A stretch of 6,450 nt of DNA from Paraprevotella sp. (GCA_021205005.1 JAJPYK010000178.1:1-6450); one strand, 5' to 3'. Shown: positions 1 to 6,280, numbered from the stretch's first letter. Numbers and translations are program-made. Notes: generated from the letters alone by a model not told the origin.

Positions 1-7
1 GGGCGGC

Positions 8-1099
8 TCATCTGCGGGGGCAGCGTCCTACTTCCGGGGCTGTTCTACTTGCCGGCGACGGCGCCTTGTTGGAGAAAGAGGGGCGTACGGAACTCCTTTG
101 TATCCGCGCTGTATTCTGTACCCTGGGCGTGGTTTGCGGTCTGGCGTTCGTGGTTTGCGGCCTCTTCGGTAAGGTCTGGTTAACGGTAGTCCGTGTGGAA
201 CTCGGCCGATAATAATGACTGTTTTGCTGATTCATACTGGGACGTTCCACTCTTGTCGGACGAGCCGGCGTGTTAGTGCCCGATGGCTGCGGACCCGTGG
301 GTGTTACAGGACGTGTGACGCGGTTGGGCGTCGGTTTTGTTTGTCCGGTCGTGGACGGCCGCAGGCCGGAATCCGTAGGACGTGTCGTGGTGGTCTGCCC
401 CGGTCGCGTTGCCGGTCTGTTCTGTTGCGGGGGATTGTTAGGTTTTACGGGTTCGAAATGGAATCCGTTTCCCCCGTTGTTGGGCCGGGTGGTCGGAGGA
501 GCGGACGGTCTCTTCACCGGTGAGAAATGGAATCCCGCGCCGCCGATGTTGTGCGGCGGGGTCGGCTGATGGATCGGGGGAGTGGGCCTACCGGCGATGG
601 GACCTCTGCTGTCTCCCCTCAGTCCGCCATGCCAGGCCGGCCGCCGGTTGACGTAGAAACTCGTTCTATGCTCATTCCAGTAACGGAAGTGGCCTCCGCG
701 ATATATATTATATACTGTCGGGGGATTATAGTAGAACCTCCCCGGTGTGTAGATGATGAATACAGGCAGGAACCATCCGCCGGCTTTCCATAGGACGGGG
801 CGGAAGAAGTAACTCGCTGCCTGAAACAGATCATATTGCCAATCATAAAGGATGAAGCGCAAATCTGCATTACGATATTCCAAGTTATTGCCCGATACGT
901 TGCTCGCTGTCTGGATATTCATCAGGTAGTCCAGATTGATTTCATAGGCGTCATTGTATTGTTGGTCGTTAAGGTTCAGTTCATACGCCATTTTGTCAGT
1001 TAAAAATCTAGCTCGGTCTCGTGCCTCTTCGTAGGTCATGGCCTGAAGCCATGTCCATCCGAAAACGAAAACGGTAATCAGTCCTAATACTCTTTTCAT
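8..1099 (-). CDS. Exported protein with helical head and Pro/Thr/Arg-rich tail, function unknown
   Basis: A complete 363-residue protein I do not recognise by name. Residues 1-20 (MKRVLGLITVFVFGWTWLQA) form a signal peptide with likely cleavage after Ala20. Residues 22-62 are charged and helical (LTDKMAYELNLNDQQYNDAY), faintly like the helices of Spy/CpxP-type periplasmic proteins. Residues 95-160 are rich in Tyr, Phe, Trp, Gly and Arg (YFFRPVLWKAGGWF, YRGGHFRYW). From about 165 to the end the chain is low complexity, dominated by Pro, Thr, Arg, Gln and Asn and strongly basic. It holds two copies of GG-x-GFHF-x-PVK at 186-196 and 209-219. An in-frame ATG at 1171 would add 24 residues ahead of the signal peptide and lies within the proposed promoter, so I chose the ATG at 1099. 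It is probably a periplasmic or surface protein that interacts with the cell envelope; that is inference. The stop is 8 bases from the window edge, so downstream partners cannot be seen. Confidence 0.8.
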   Translation of the reverse strand: MKRVLGLITVFVFGWTWLQAMTYEEARDRARFLTDKMAYELNLNDQQYNDAYEINLDYLMNIQTASNVSGNNLEYRNADLRFILYDWQYDLFQAASYFFRPVLWKAGGWFLPVFIIYTPGRFYYNPPTVYNIYRGGHFRYWNEHRTSFYVNRRPAWHGGLRGDSRGPIAGRPTPPIHQPTPPHNIGGAGFHFSPVKRPSAPPTTRPNNGGNGFHFEPVKPNNPPQQNRPATRPGQTTTTRPTDSGLRPSTTGQTKPTPNRVTRPVTPTGPQPSGTNTPARPTRVERPSMNQQNSHYYRPSSTRTTVNQTLPKRPQTTNARPQTTPRVQNTARIQRSSVRPSFSNKAPSPASRTAPEVGRCPRR

Positions 1100-1146
1100 A
1101 TCCGTTTGTTTTTGCAGATTCGTACTCCATTCCTTTTTTACAAGTG

Positions 1147-1178
1147 CAAAGTTCGTTTTTTGTATGGGCATGGCGAAA
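1147..1178 (-). promoter_or_regulatory. Putative Bacteroidetes-type promoter for the Pro-rich protein gene
   Basis: Read on the minus strand, GAACTTTG (1154-1147) matches the -7 consensus TAnnTTTG at five of six fixed positions. TTTC (1178-1175), 20 bases upstream, matches three of four bases of the -33 TTTG. Transcription would start near 1140, giving a leader of about 40 bases before the ATG at 1099. The match is imperfect, which fits an activator-dependent promoter, and two tandem dyads lie directly upstream. Confidence 0.5.
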
Positions 1179-1186
1179 GGAATTTT

Positions 1187-1225
1187 CCTATTCCGCGATA
1201 GGATTTTCCCTATTCTTGGATAGGG
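1187..1225. promoter_or_regulatory. Two tandem dyads, likely activator-binding sites
   Basis: Two similar inverted repeats follow one another: CCTAT-N6-ATAGG (1187-1202) and CCCTAT-N6-ATAGGG (1208-1225), each preceded by ATTTT. Their centres are about 22 bases apart, close to two helical turns, so bound dimers would sit on one face of the DNA. Relative to the inferred start near 1140 they centre at about -55 and -77, a usual place for an activator. The protein that binds is unknown and no regulator gene is in the window. Confidence 0.55.
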
Positions 1226-1249
1226 TTACGGTATGCGGGGCGTGTTCCG

Positions 1250-1286
1250 AAAAAAAGATGGCCGTCTCTCACGAGAAAGCCATCTT
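1250..1286 (-). terminator. Rho-independent terminator, minus strand
   Basis: AAGATGGC (1255-1262) pairs with GCCATCTT (1279-1286). Inside this is a 2x2 mismatch and a second short stem, TCTC (1265-1268) with GAGA (1273-1276), around a four-base loop. On the minus strand the hairpin runs straight into seven Ts (complement of A1250-1256). The plus-strand side has no T run, so it should act on leftward transcripts only. It insulates the gene at 8-1099 from transcription arriving from the right. No leftward gene is recognisable between here and the terminator at 1995-2030. Confidence 0.8.
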
Positions 1287-1296
1287 CACATTAACC

Positions 1297-1369
1297 TAAT
1301 TTCAATAATGAAAAACAGTTCTTATTTCTTCATGCACGCTTGCATGTGTCGCTCTCTTAGTAAGAGAGC
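1297..1369. repeat. Leader-like repeat, copy A, with palindrome
   Basis: This copy has TAATTTCA (1297-1304), then TTCTTATTTCTTCATG (1319-1334), then the palindrome GCTCTCTTA-G-TAAGAGAGC (1351-1369) with perfect 9-base arms around one base. The same elements recur in the same order about 200 bases later as copy B (1497-1552). A second small dyad, CATGCA-N4-TGCATG (1331-1346), occurs only here, in the extra sequence that separates the ATG from the palindrome. The order and orientation of the parts suggest a direct duplication of a promoter-plus-leader unit, with the promoter in this copy degraded. Confidence 0.6.
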
Positions 1370-1473
1370 AATATGTGTGGTTATTTTTCTTATTTATAGC
1401 ATATTACAATTTTGTCATTGAAGAAAAACGGGAAAGTGTTGAGCATATCGCGGAAAGAAAAAGAAATTTTTGT

Positions 1474-1504
1474 TTTGGAATCCCGTTGATTTTATGTAAT
1501 TTTG
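1474..1504 (+). promoter_or_regulatory. Consensus Bacteroidetes promoter, no gene recognised downstream
   Basis: TTTG (1474-1477), a 19-base spacer and TAATTTTG (1497-1504) match every fixed position of the Bacteroidetes consensus TTTG-N19-21-TAnnTTTG. Transcription would begin near 1510-1512 and run rightward through the palindrome at 1538-1552 towards the 3' end of the minus-strand enzyme gene. No plus-strand gene follows, so its product is either a non-coding or antisense RNA or a very short peptide. It lies between the two inverted palindromes. Confidence 0.6.
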
Positions 1505-1552
1505 TAGGTGAGGAACCTTCTTATTTCTCATGGTTTCTCTCTTACTAAGAGA
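1497..1552. repeat. Leader-like repeat, copy B, with palindrome
   Basis: This copy has TAATTTTG (1497-1504, the -7 element of a consensus promoter), TTCTTATTTCTCATG (1518-1532), and the palindrome TCTCTTA-C-TAAGAGA (1538-1552). The 16-mer CTCTCTTACTAAGAGA (1537-1552) is the exact reverse complement of TCTCTTAGTAAGAGAG at 1353-1368 in copy A, so the palindromes are perfect inverted repeats of each other. With an expected start near 1511, the palindrome would lie about 27-42 bases into the transcript, where it could serve as an operator or an RNA hairpin. Confidence 0.6.
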
Positions 1553-1851
1553 TGATCTTTTAATCCTCGTTTTTATCATCGTCTGTTTCAGGGGGAAATC
1601 TTGATTTCTGTCTCTTCGGTGTTCGTGTTTCATGCCGTTTTCATGAGCGGCATTGTCAGTTTTATTCGGATCGTTCGTTGTCGGAGGCGCGATGAGCAGA
1701 GGCAATAGCGAGTTGAGCCGGATACGTCCGATGGCGGGAATGAAAGCTATGGGGAAAGATCCTGCCGAAGGTCATAAATCAATACGTTTGCCAGATTTTT
1801 CAAACCGCTGATACTCTGAGTTTTGTCGTCATGCGGCGGACGGTTTCTCAT

Positions 1852-1905
1852 TCTCCGCAGAAAAAAATGACGATGTCCGCAGATTGAACGGACGATCTGC
1901 GGAGA
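1852..1905. other. Region with two mutually exclusive hairpins
   Basis: TCCGCAGAT (1876-1884) can pair with ATCTGCGGA (1895-1903). TCTCCGCAG (1852-1860) can instead pair with CTGCGGAGA (1897-1905), using the same right-hand arm. Such competing stems occur in attenuators, but neither is followed directly by a T run on the plus strand. On the minus strand a run of seven Ts lies several bases past the inner stem. The structure is clear in the sequence; its role is unknown. Confidence 0.35.
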
Positions 1906-1994
1906 TTGATCGATCGTTCTCTGCACGTCGACCTGTGCCAAGCGAATAATCTTTATTATTCATCGCGGAGACTTTAGCGTACCGATCGGGTATG

Positions 1995-2030
1995 AAAAAA
2001 GGAGACGGGCCTATACGGGCCTATCTCCTT
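1995..2030 (-). terminator. Rho-independent terminator of the lyase-like gene
   Basis: AAGGAGA (1999-2005) pairs with TCTCCTT (2024-2030), enclosing a 2x2 mismatch and an inner GGCC/GGCC stem. On the minus strand the hairpin ends in a T run (complement of A1995-2000). It begins about 27 bases after the stop codon at 2057-2059, exactly where a terminator for that gene is expected. It marks the gene as the last, and probably only, one in its transcript. Confidence 0.8.
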
Positions 2031-2056
2031 CTTCTCATGCGGTGTTTTCTTTCAGA

Positions 2057-5000
2057 TTAGTATTGGATCGTTTTTTTGTTACCTACGATGTATACGCCTT
2101 TGGCCAGCCCTGTTGTGGCTTGCGTTACGGGGACGTGGCTGCGCAGCCGGATGCCTTGTAAGTTATAGACGTCCACAAATGAGGGGGTAGGTTGGGCTAA
2201 ATGGTCTGCGATTCCGTCGGTGATGTCGTCTTTGCTGAAGAGTCTGACCTGGTCTATGTACAGGCGGGTATTGTCGGCGGCGCCGACTCCGGCTGTCGTG
2301 CGCAGTCCCATACTGACCGTTACGGGTGTTGCTTCGTCCAATGTAAAGGTGCATTCGAGGTTCTCCCAATTGTTGGCGAATCTCGGATAACGGAAGATTT
2401 TCCGGTTGCCGAACGTGACGCCGCACAGGGAATAGTTTGTGTTGTTGCCGGTGGTGGTGATCACGCTGTCGCCGATGTGGCGCATCTCGTTGTTGCAGAC
2501 GTATTGTGCCAGGAAGCTCAGTTTATATTCGCCCTTGGGCAGGGTGAATGTCTGGCTGATGCCGTTGCTGCCGCTGTCCCAGGAGTTCAGGATACTCAGG
2601 CAGCGCAGTCCGCATGTGTCGGCGACGGCAGGGGCCGCCATGATGCTGGCCGAGTTGCCCACATTGGATGGGGATACGCAATACATGGTGCGGCTGTAAG
2701 GCATGGAGTAGAGTACAGCGTAGTTGGAGCCTGCGTCCAGTCCGTTTTGGGGTGTCCAGCCCTGGATGGGCAGTACTTGCGGCCAACGGCTGTCGGTTGC
2801 GCTGACGGTGTTGATGTAACAGGGGTTGTAGGTTACGCCGTTCAGGGTCACGTTGCTTTCGGTGCCGTAGGTTTGGTCTTCTTCAAATCCCGGATTGACG
2901 AGAAATCGGGAGGTTACGTCCTTGAAGGTCTCCTTGTATTCTTCGCTGTTTACGGTTTCAGTGCGTATCTCTCCGTTGACGGCCCTGACGGAAACGCAAG
3001 TCCCGTCTTCAATCGTTACCGGTGCGGTCAGTTTTTTGCCGTCGGCCCAGATGACGATTTGTGCTTTCTGCAATTTGCCGCTATAATTATAGAGGTATGC
3101 TCCGCAGGAGTCGTTCTCCATCTGACGTGCGCTCAGTTGGGCTTCTTTGACAAAGATGCGGAGCGTGTTGGCTATACTGTGGTTCACGTCGCAACGGAAC
3201 GTGGCCGTGGAGCCTTGGTCGGTGATGGCGGTGGTTTCGGTGAATACGGGGGCGCCGTCGGCCGTCGTGATATTCTTCAGGGTGCACGAGGTCTCGCCGA
3301 GGTAGTTGCTCAGCAACAGGTAGTGCGTACTGTCGGGGTCGCTTACGATGACGCCGTTCCAGCCTTCGGCCACTTGGTCGGTCAGGCTCCGGGTCTGAGC
3401 GGCCAATCGCGCCGTCGTGGCCGAATCCACGTTGTTATAGTAGATGATGTGACGGCGGTCTACAATGGTGCCGTTGGCGAATGTGCGTCCGTCGATGGAG
3501 TATGACGGGTAAATCTTGGACAGATAGATGGAACTGTTTAATTCGCGGTCGCCGAAGGCGATGGACTTGTCAGTTGCCGTGGTGACGATGCCCACTTCAT
3601 TGTCGATGTTCACCCAATTTCCGGTGAGTTTCTTCAGTTGGCTTCCGTCTGTCTGCACGCGGCCTTTGTCATAGTATAACGTCCGTTTTTCTTTGGTGAA
3701 CGGATCGGTGCTGACGGCCATCAGTCCGCCCTTTTCTTCGGTGATGGTGCCGTTGGCTTTGCCTACGACGTAGTCCATATAGACAAATGCGTTGCCCGGC
3801 GTGGAATACAGCGTGAAGTTGTTTTCCAGGCTGTTGCCGTTGGTTTGCAGCTTGCCGTTCATCGTATAGCTGTTGCCGTTGAGGTTATAGATGCCGTTGA
3901 GGGTCGGAGAGGCGTCCGTGCTCTTCCCGCTGACGGTATACCATCCCAGAATGTTTCCCGTGTTGTTGGCTTTGTAAGGTACGATGATTTTATTCTTGTC
4001 CGGCTTGTTGGAGGTTATATATCCGGTGTAGCTTTTCAGGCCGCTGCTCCAGGAGAATACGCTGAAACGGTCCGGGGTATTGGCACGTACCAGATTCTGC
4101 GACGTGAAGAGGCGTGCTTCTTCGTGCGCCCGGCTGAACTCCGTCCATGACGCCGGTTGCAGATCGGAGGTGGAGGCCATCTCGTGCATCAGATAGGTCA
4201 TGAGGATGCGGTGCCCTTCTACGCCCATGCGTCGCGGTCCGATGTCGCTGTTCAGCAGCCAACTGCCGTCGTTCGTGGTGCTTTGGCGTGCCTTGATGTT
4301 CTTGTAGGCCAGATTCTCCAGCATCAGGGCGTTGGAGTCGCGCAGGAAGCAGGCGGCTGTGGCGTAGCTGGTGATTTGGTCGTAGAGGAACATGCTCCAG
4401 TCGTTGCCGTTCGGCATGGCCAGTTCTCCGTCGGCCAGAGCCAGGTAATTGAGCACGTTGTCCATCACGGCCTGATTGTTGTGCATCAGGGCGCGGGTCT
4501 GCCATTTCGGCTTCTCGCCCTGGAACAGGCGGAGTGCAAGGTATCCTTCTCCGAGTTCCTGCATCACCACGTTTTGATACGAGGTGTGGAAGTAGTTATG
4601 GTTTTGCAGCGTGTAGTCGTCGTAGAGGTTCTTTCCGATATACAAGTCTTGTATGGTCTTCTCGTCGTAATCGGGGTCGATGACCGTGGTGTTGTTCGCG
4701 TCGTCGATTTGCGAGTAGCTGTTGACGGCAAACTGACGCAGGCGGTCGAACCATTGCTGTGCCAACGGGTCGTCGGGATACAGACCGAGGGCGCACGACA
4801 GGATGTCGGCTTCCCATCCGTTTTCTTCGGCTTTCGTATCGCCGTTGTATCCAGTGGGGATGCTGCGTTGCAGTTCGTAGTTGCACTCGGCTTTGATCAT
4901 ATTATAGATGTATCCTTTCTGTTCGGTGTTCAGTTCCGCATCCAAGAAGTAAGACGCATAAGCCAGCGACATGGTCCATAAGGAACTTTCCCACACATAA

Positions 5001-6106
5001 TCGCTGGAGCTCACCGAGCCCCAATATGTGTTGTCGGATGTGATCTTGAACTTATTGGCTTTATGGGTGGAATAGCCGAAGATGAGCGATTTCAGGGCCA
5101 TGTCTTTCACGGTATCCCAAGTGATGCCTTGCGGTAAGGTCACCTTTCCTTGTCCGTATTTGTACAGGAAGGCGCAGATCATGGAGAAATCTGCATTGGT
5201 GCGCACGCCGTCCTCTTGACTGTTCCCCGCGCTGTTGGCTTTGAAAAATCCGCAGGCTTCGTTTTTATTGTTGGGTGCGGCACAGTCGTACCAGATGTTC
5301 CGGGCATATTGCATGGAGTTGGCCAGCATCTGCAACAGGTCTTGTTTCATGTCGGCTTCTTTCACGAAATCATTGGTAATGACACCCTCGGTAGGAGAGG
5401 TGAGCTGATCCTCCGTACCGCCTTCGATGACCGGAGCGTCGGGATCTACTTCTCCGGCTTGCAGTTCCGTCAGGGTGAAGTGATCGTATGCGATGCAACT
5501 GCCTCCGTTGCCCCAGCTCATCAGGGCCGAGATGGTGATCGGTGATTCTTTGTCGAGCACAAAAGTCAGCGTGTTTTCCGTCCATGAGGATGTGCCCATA
5601 ATGCCGGTACTTCCAGCAGCGCAAATCACAGTAGCCTTGTCCAAAGCCCGGTTGTCGCTGTTGCTGACCGTCACGACGGCACTTGAGGCGGCGTTGTTGG
5701 CGCAGAAAGCTTTGCTGAAAAATTTCAGTTCGTATTTTCCTGCCGGCAGTGCGGCTTTCGTGGTCTGGTGCATTTCCGAACTTGCGCTTCCCCATCCGAA
5801 GCGTTGGTAATAAGCAAATTCGCCGTCGGCTGCGGCAGTCTTACCGAAGTTGTTGTCGGTCGAGCATTCGGCATTGATGAGTAGGGCTTTTTCAGGATTG
5901 GTAGCTGTCCATCCTTTGGGGGAAAGATTCCATCCTCGGAGTCCTTCATCTCCTTCGCTTACTGCGTAGTTCGAGTTCAATGTGCAGTCTACGGCATCCT
6001 CATCGAACGAGGGATTGGCGAGATAAGCGGACGTGACGTCCTCCTTTCCTTGCACCGCCGCGCAATAAATCATTAGGTTACAAATGGCTAAGATAGTTTT
6101 TTTCAT
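2057..6106 (-). CDS. Secreted multidomain alpha/alpha-toroid polysaccharide lyase-like enzyme
   Basis: A 1349-residue exported protein, probably a glycan-cutting enzyme. Residues 1-20 form a signal peptide; Cys15 follows Tyr, so it is not a good lipobox. Residues 23-215 form a jelly-roll-like, probably carbohydrate-binding module (DVTSAYLANPSF, LPAGKYELKFF). Residues 245-660 are mostly helical with repeated Trp/Tyr-rich helices, as in the alpha/alpha-toroid of polysaccharide lyases. They include NTYWG (359-363), ENGWEAD (428-434), DDYTLQNHNYFHTSY (496-510) and GPRRMGVEGHR (623-633). Asn502, His503, Tyr505, His507, Tyr510 and Arg625/626 are candidate active-site residues by analogy with the Asn/His/Tyr/Arg sets of toroid lyases. 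Residues 665-1050 are beta-rich (RFSVFSWSSGLKSYTGY, GWYTVSGK), like the sandwich domain of PL8-type enzymes. Residues 1063-1290 repeat the N-terminal module, and 1311-1349 form a sorting-tail-like end. The PL8 signatures I know are not present intact, so family and substrate are open. It could also be a non-lyase toroid enzyme such as a hydrolase. It has its own promoter and terminator and no SusC/SusD neighbour. Confidence 0.85.
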   Translation of the reverse strand: MKKTILAICNLMIYCAAVQGKEDVTSAYLANPSFDEDAVDCTLNSNYAVSEGDEGLRGWNLSPKGWTATNPEKALLINAECSTDNNFGKTAAADGEFAYYQRFGWGSASSEMHQTTKAALPAGKYELKFFSKAFCANNAASSAVVTVSNSDNRALDKATVICAAGSTGIMGTSSWTENTLTFVLDKESPITISALMSWGNGGSCIAYDHFTLTELQAGEVDPDAPVIEGGTEDQLTSPTEGVITNDFVKEADMKQDLLQMLANSMQYARNIWYDCAAPNNKNEACGFFKANSAGNSQEDGVRTNADFSMICAFLYKYGQGKVTLPQGITWDTVKDMALKSLIFGYSTHKANKFKITSDNTYWGSVSSSDYVWESSLWTMSLAYASYFLDAELNTEQKGYIYNMIKAECNYELQRSIPTGYNGDTKAEENGWEADILSCALGLYPDDPLAQQWFDRLRQFAVNSYSQIDDANNTTVIDPDYDEKTIQDLYIGKNLYDDYTLQNHNYFHTSYQNVVMQELGEGYLALRLFQGEKPKWQTRALMHNNQAVMDNVLNYLALADGELAMPNGNDWSMFLYDQITSYATAACFLRDSNALMLENLAYKNIKARQSTTNDGSWLLNSDIGPRRMGVEGHRILMTYLMHEMASTSDLQPASWTEFSRAHEEARLFTSQNLVRANTPDRFSVFSWSSGLKSYTGYITSNKPDKNKIIVPYKANNTGNILGWYTVSGKSTDASPTLNGIYNLNGNSYTMNGKLQTNGNSLENNFTLYSTPGNAFVYMDYVVGKANGTITEEKGGLMAVSTDPFTKEKRTLYYDKGRVQTDGSQLKKLTGNWVNIDNEVGIVTTATDKSIAFGDRELNSSIYLSKIYPSYSIDGRTFANGTIVDRRHIIYYNNVDSATTARLAAQTRSLTDQVAEGWNGVIVSDPDSTHYLLLSNYLGETSCTLKNITTADGAPVFTETTAITDQGSTATFRCDVNHSIANTLRIFVKEAQLSARQMENDSCGAYLYNYSGKLQKAQIVIWADGKKLTAPVTIEDGTCVSVRAVNGEIRTETVNSEEYKETFKDVTSRFLVNPGFEEDQTYGTESNVTLNGVTYNPCYINTVSATDSRWPQVLPIQGWTPQNGLDAGSNYAVLYSMPYSRTMYCVSPSNVGNSASIMAAPAVADTCGLRCLSILNSWDSGSNGISQTFTLPKGEYKLSFLAQYVCNNEMRHIGDSVITTTGNNTNYSLCGVTFGNRKIFRYPRFANNWENLECTFTLDEATPVTVSMGLRTTAGVGAADNTRLYIDQVRLFSKDDITDGIADHLAQPTPSFVDVYNLQGIRLRSHVPVTQATTGLAKGVYIVGNKKTIQY

Positions 6107-6150
6107 GATCTTATTTATTTAGGTAAATGAGAGATATGATTTTCAAGCGT

Positions 6151-6181
6151 CAAAGATACAATTAAAGTGTGCGCGCACAAA
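6151..6181 (-). promoter_or_regulatory. Consensus Bacteroidetes promoter of the lyase-like gene
   Basis: On the minus strand TTTG (6181-6178), a 19-base spacer and TATCTTTG (6158-6151) match the consensus at every fixed position. Transcription should begin near 6145, giving a leader of about 38 bases. The leader just before the ATG at 6106 is AT-rich and has no Shine-Dalgarno sequence, as is usual in this phylum. A 12-base palindrome fills part of the spacer and overlaps the -33 element. Confidence 0.75.
6168..6179. promoter_or_regulatory. Perfect palindrome inside the lyase promoter, candidate operator
   Basis: TGTGCGCGCACA is a perfect 12-base palindrome lying between the -33 and -7 elements and sharing two bases with the -33 box. 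It is a GC-rich island in otherwise AT-rich DNA. A protein bound here would block RNA polymerase, so repression is the natural reading. No regulator is encoded in the window, and the 12-mer could also be a chance alternating purine-pyrimidine tract. Confidence 0.4.
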
Positions 6182-6248
6182 AGATATCGAGAGTTAAATG
6201 ATAAAAAGTTTCTGTATTGTTTTATATAATATAAAAAACAGGCGGGGC

Positions 6249-6280
6249 ATTGCAAAACTCTGCAGGAATGACTAATTTTA
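6249..6280 (+). promoter_or_regulatory. Weak candidate promoter for pepT
   Basis: ATTG (6249-6252), a 20-base spacer and TAATTTTA (6273-6280) match the Bacteroidetes consensus with one mismatch in each box. Transcription would begin near 6287, just ahead of the chosen pepT start. A TATAAT at 6225-6230 is also present but is not the motif this phylum is known to use. Confidence 0.25.

Larger units (their letters stand above)
1287..1994. other. Non-coding block between two minus-strand terminators
   Basis: About 700 bases with no convincing protein gene on either strand; the short open frames show no family resemblance, plausible export signal or sensible start. The left half (1287-1560) is AT-rich and carries the paired palindromes, a short direct repeat and a consensus plus-strand promoter. 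The right half (1600-1990) has a higher GC content and several imperfect hairpins. It could hold a small RNA, a decayed gene, or regulatory DNA for something elsewhere. I see no tRNA, rRNA or known riboswitch in it. Confidence 0.6.

Noticed and set aside
1100..1171. 24-residue N-terminal extension of the Pro-rich protein
   Set aside because: It would bury the signal peptide and its start lies inside the proposed promoter.
1308..1421. A 37-codon plus-strand frame, MKNSSYFFMHACMCRSLSKR and a hydrophobic end
   Set aside because: It has a membrane-peptide look, but the promoter upstream is degraded, the sequence overlaps the duplicated palindrome, and no homologue is known to me.
1530..1604. A 24-codon frame, MVSLLLRDDLLILVFIIVCF plus four residues, just after the consensus promoter
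   Set aside because: It is well placed as a leader peptide and hydrophobic, but the palindrome is read in a different frame from the one in copy A, so no peptide is conserved between the copies. It remains a weak possibility.
1632..1653. ATGCCG/CGGCAT hairpin followed by a T-containing stretch, as a plus-strand terminator
   Set aside because: The stem is only six base pairs with a ten-base loop, and the T run is interrupted and begins several bases away.
1415..1705. A 96-codon minus-strand frame
   Set aside because: Composition is random-looking, with runs of Phe from an A-rich tract; no signal, domain or promoter supports it.
1747..1941. A 64-codon minus-strand frame
   Set aside because: No plausible promoter or family; it overlaps the hairpin-rich segment.
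2201..3505. A 434-codon open frame on the plus strand
   Set aside because: It is wholly antisense to the lyase-like gene, has low-complexity Val/Gly/Ala-rich content and no recognisable domain; it follows from the codon use of the real gene on the other strand. The same applies to the 274-codon plus frame at 4157-4981.
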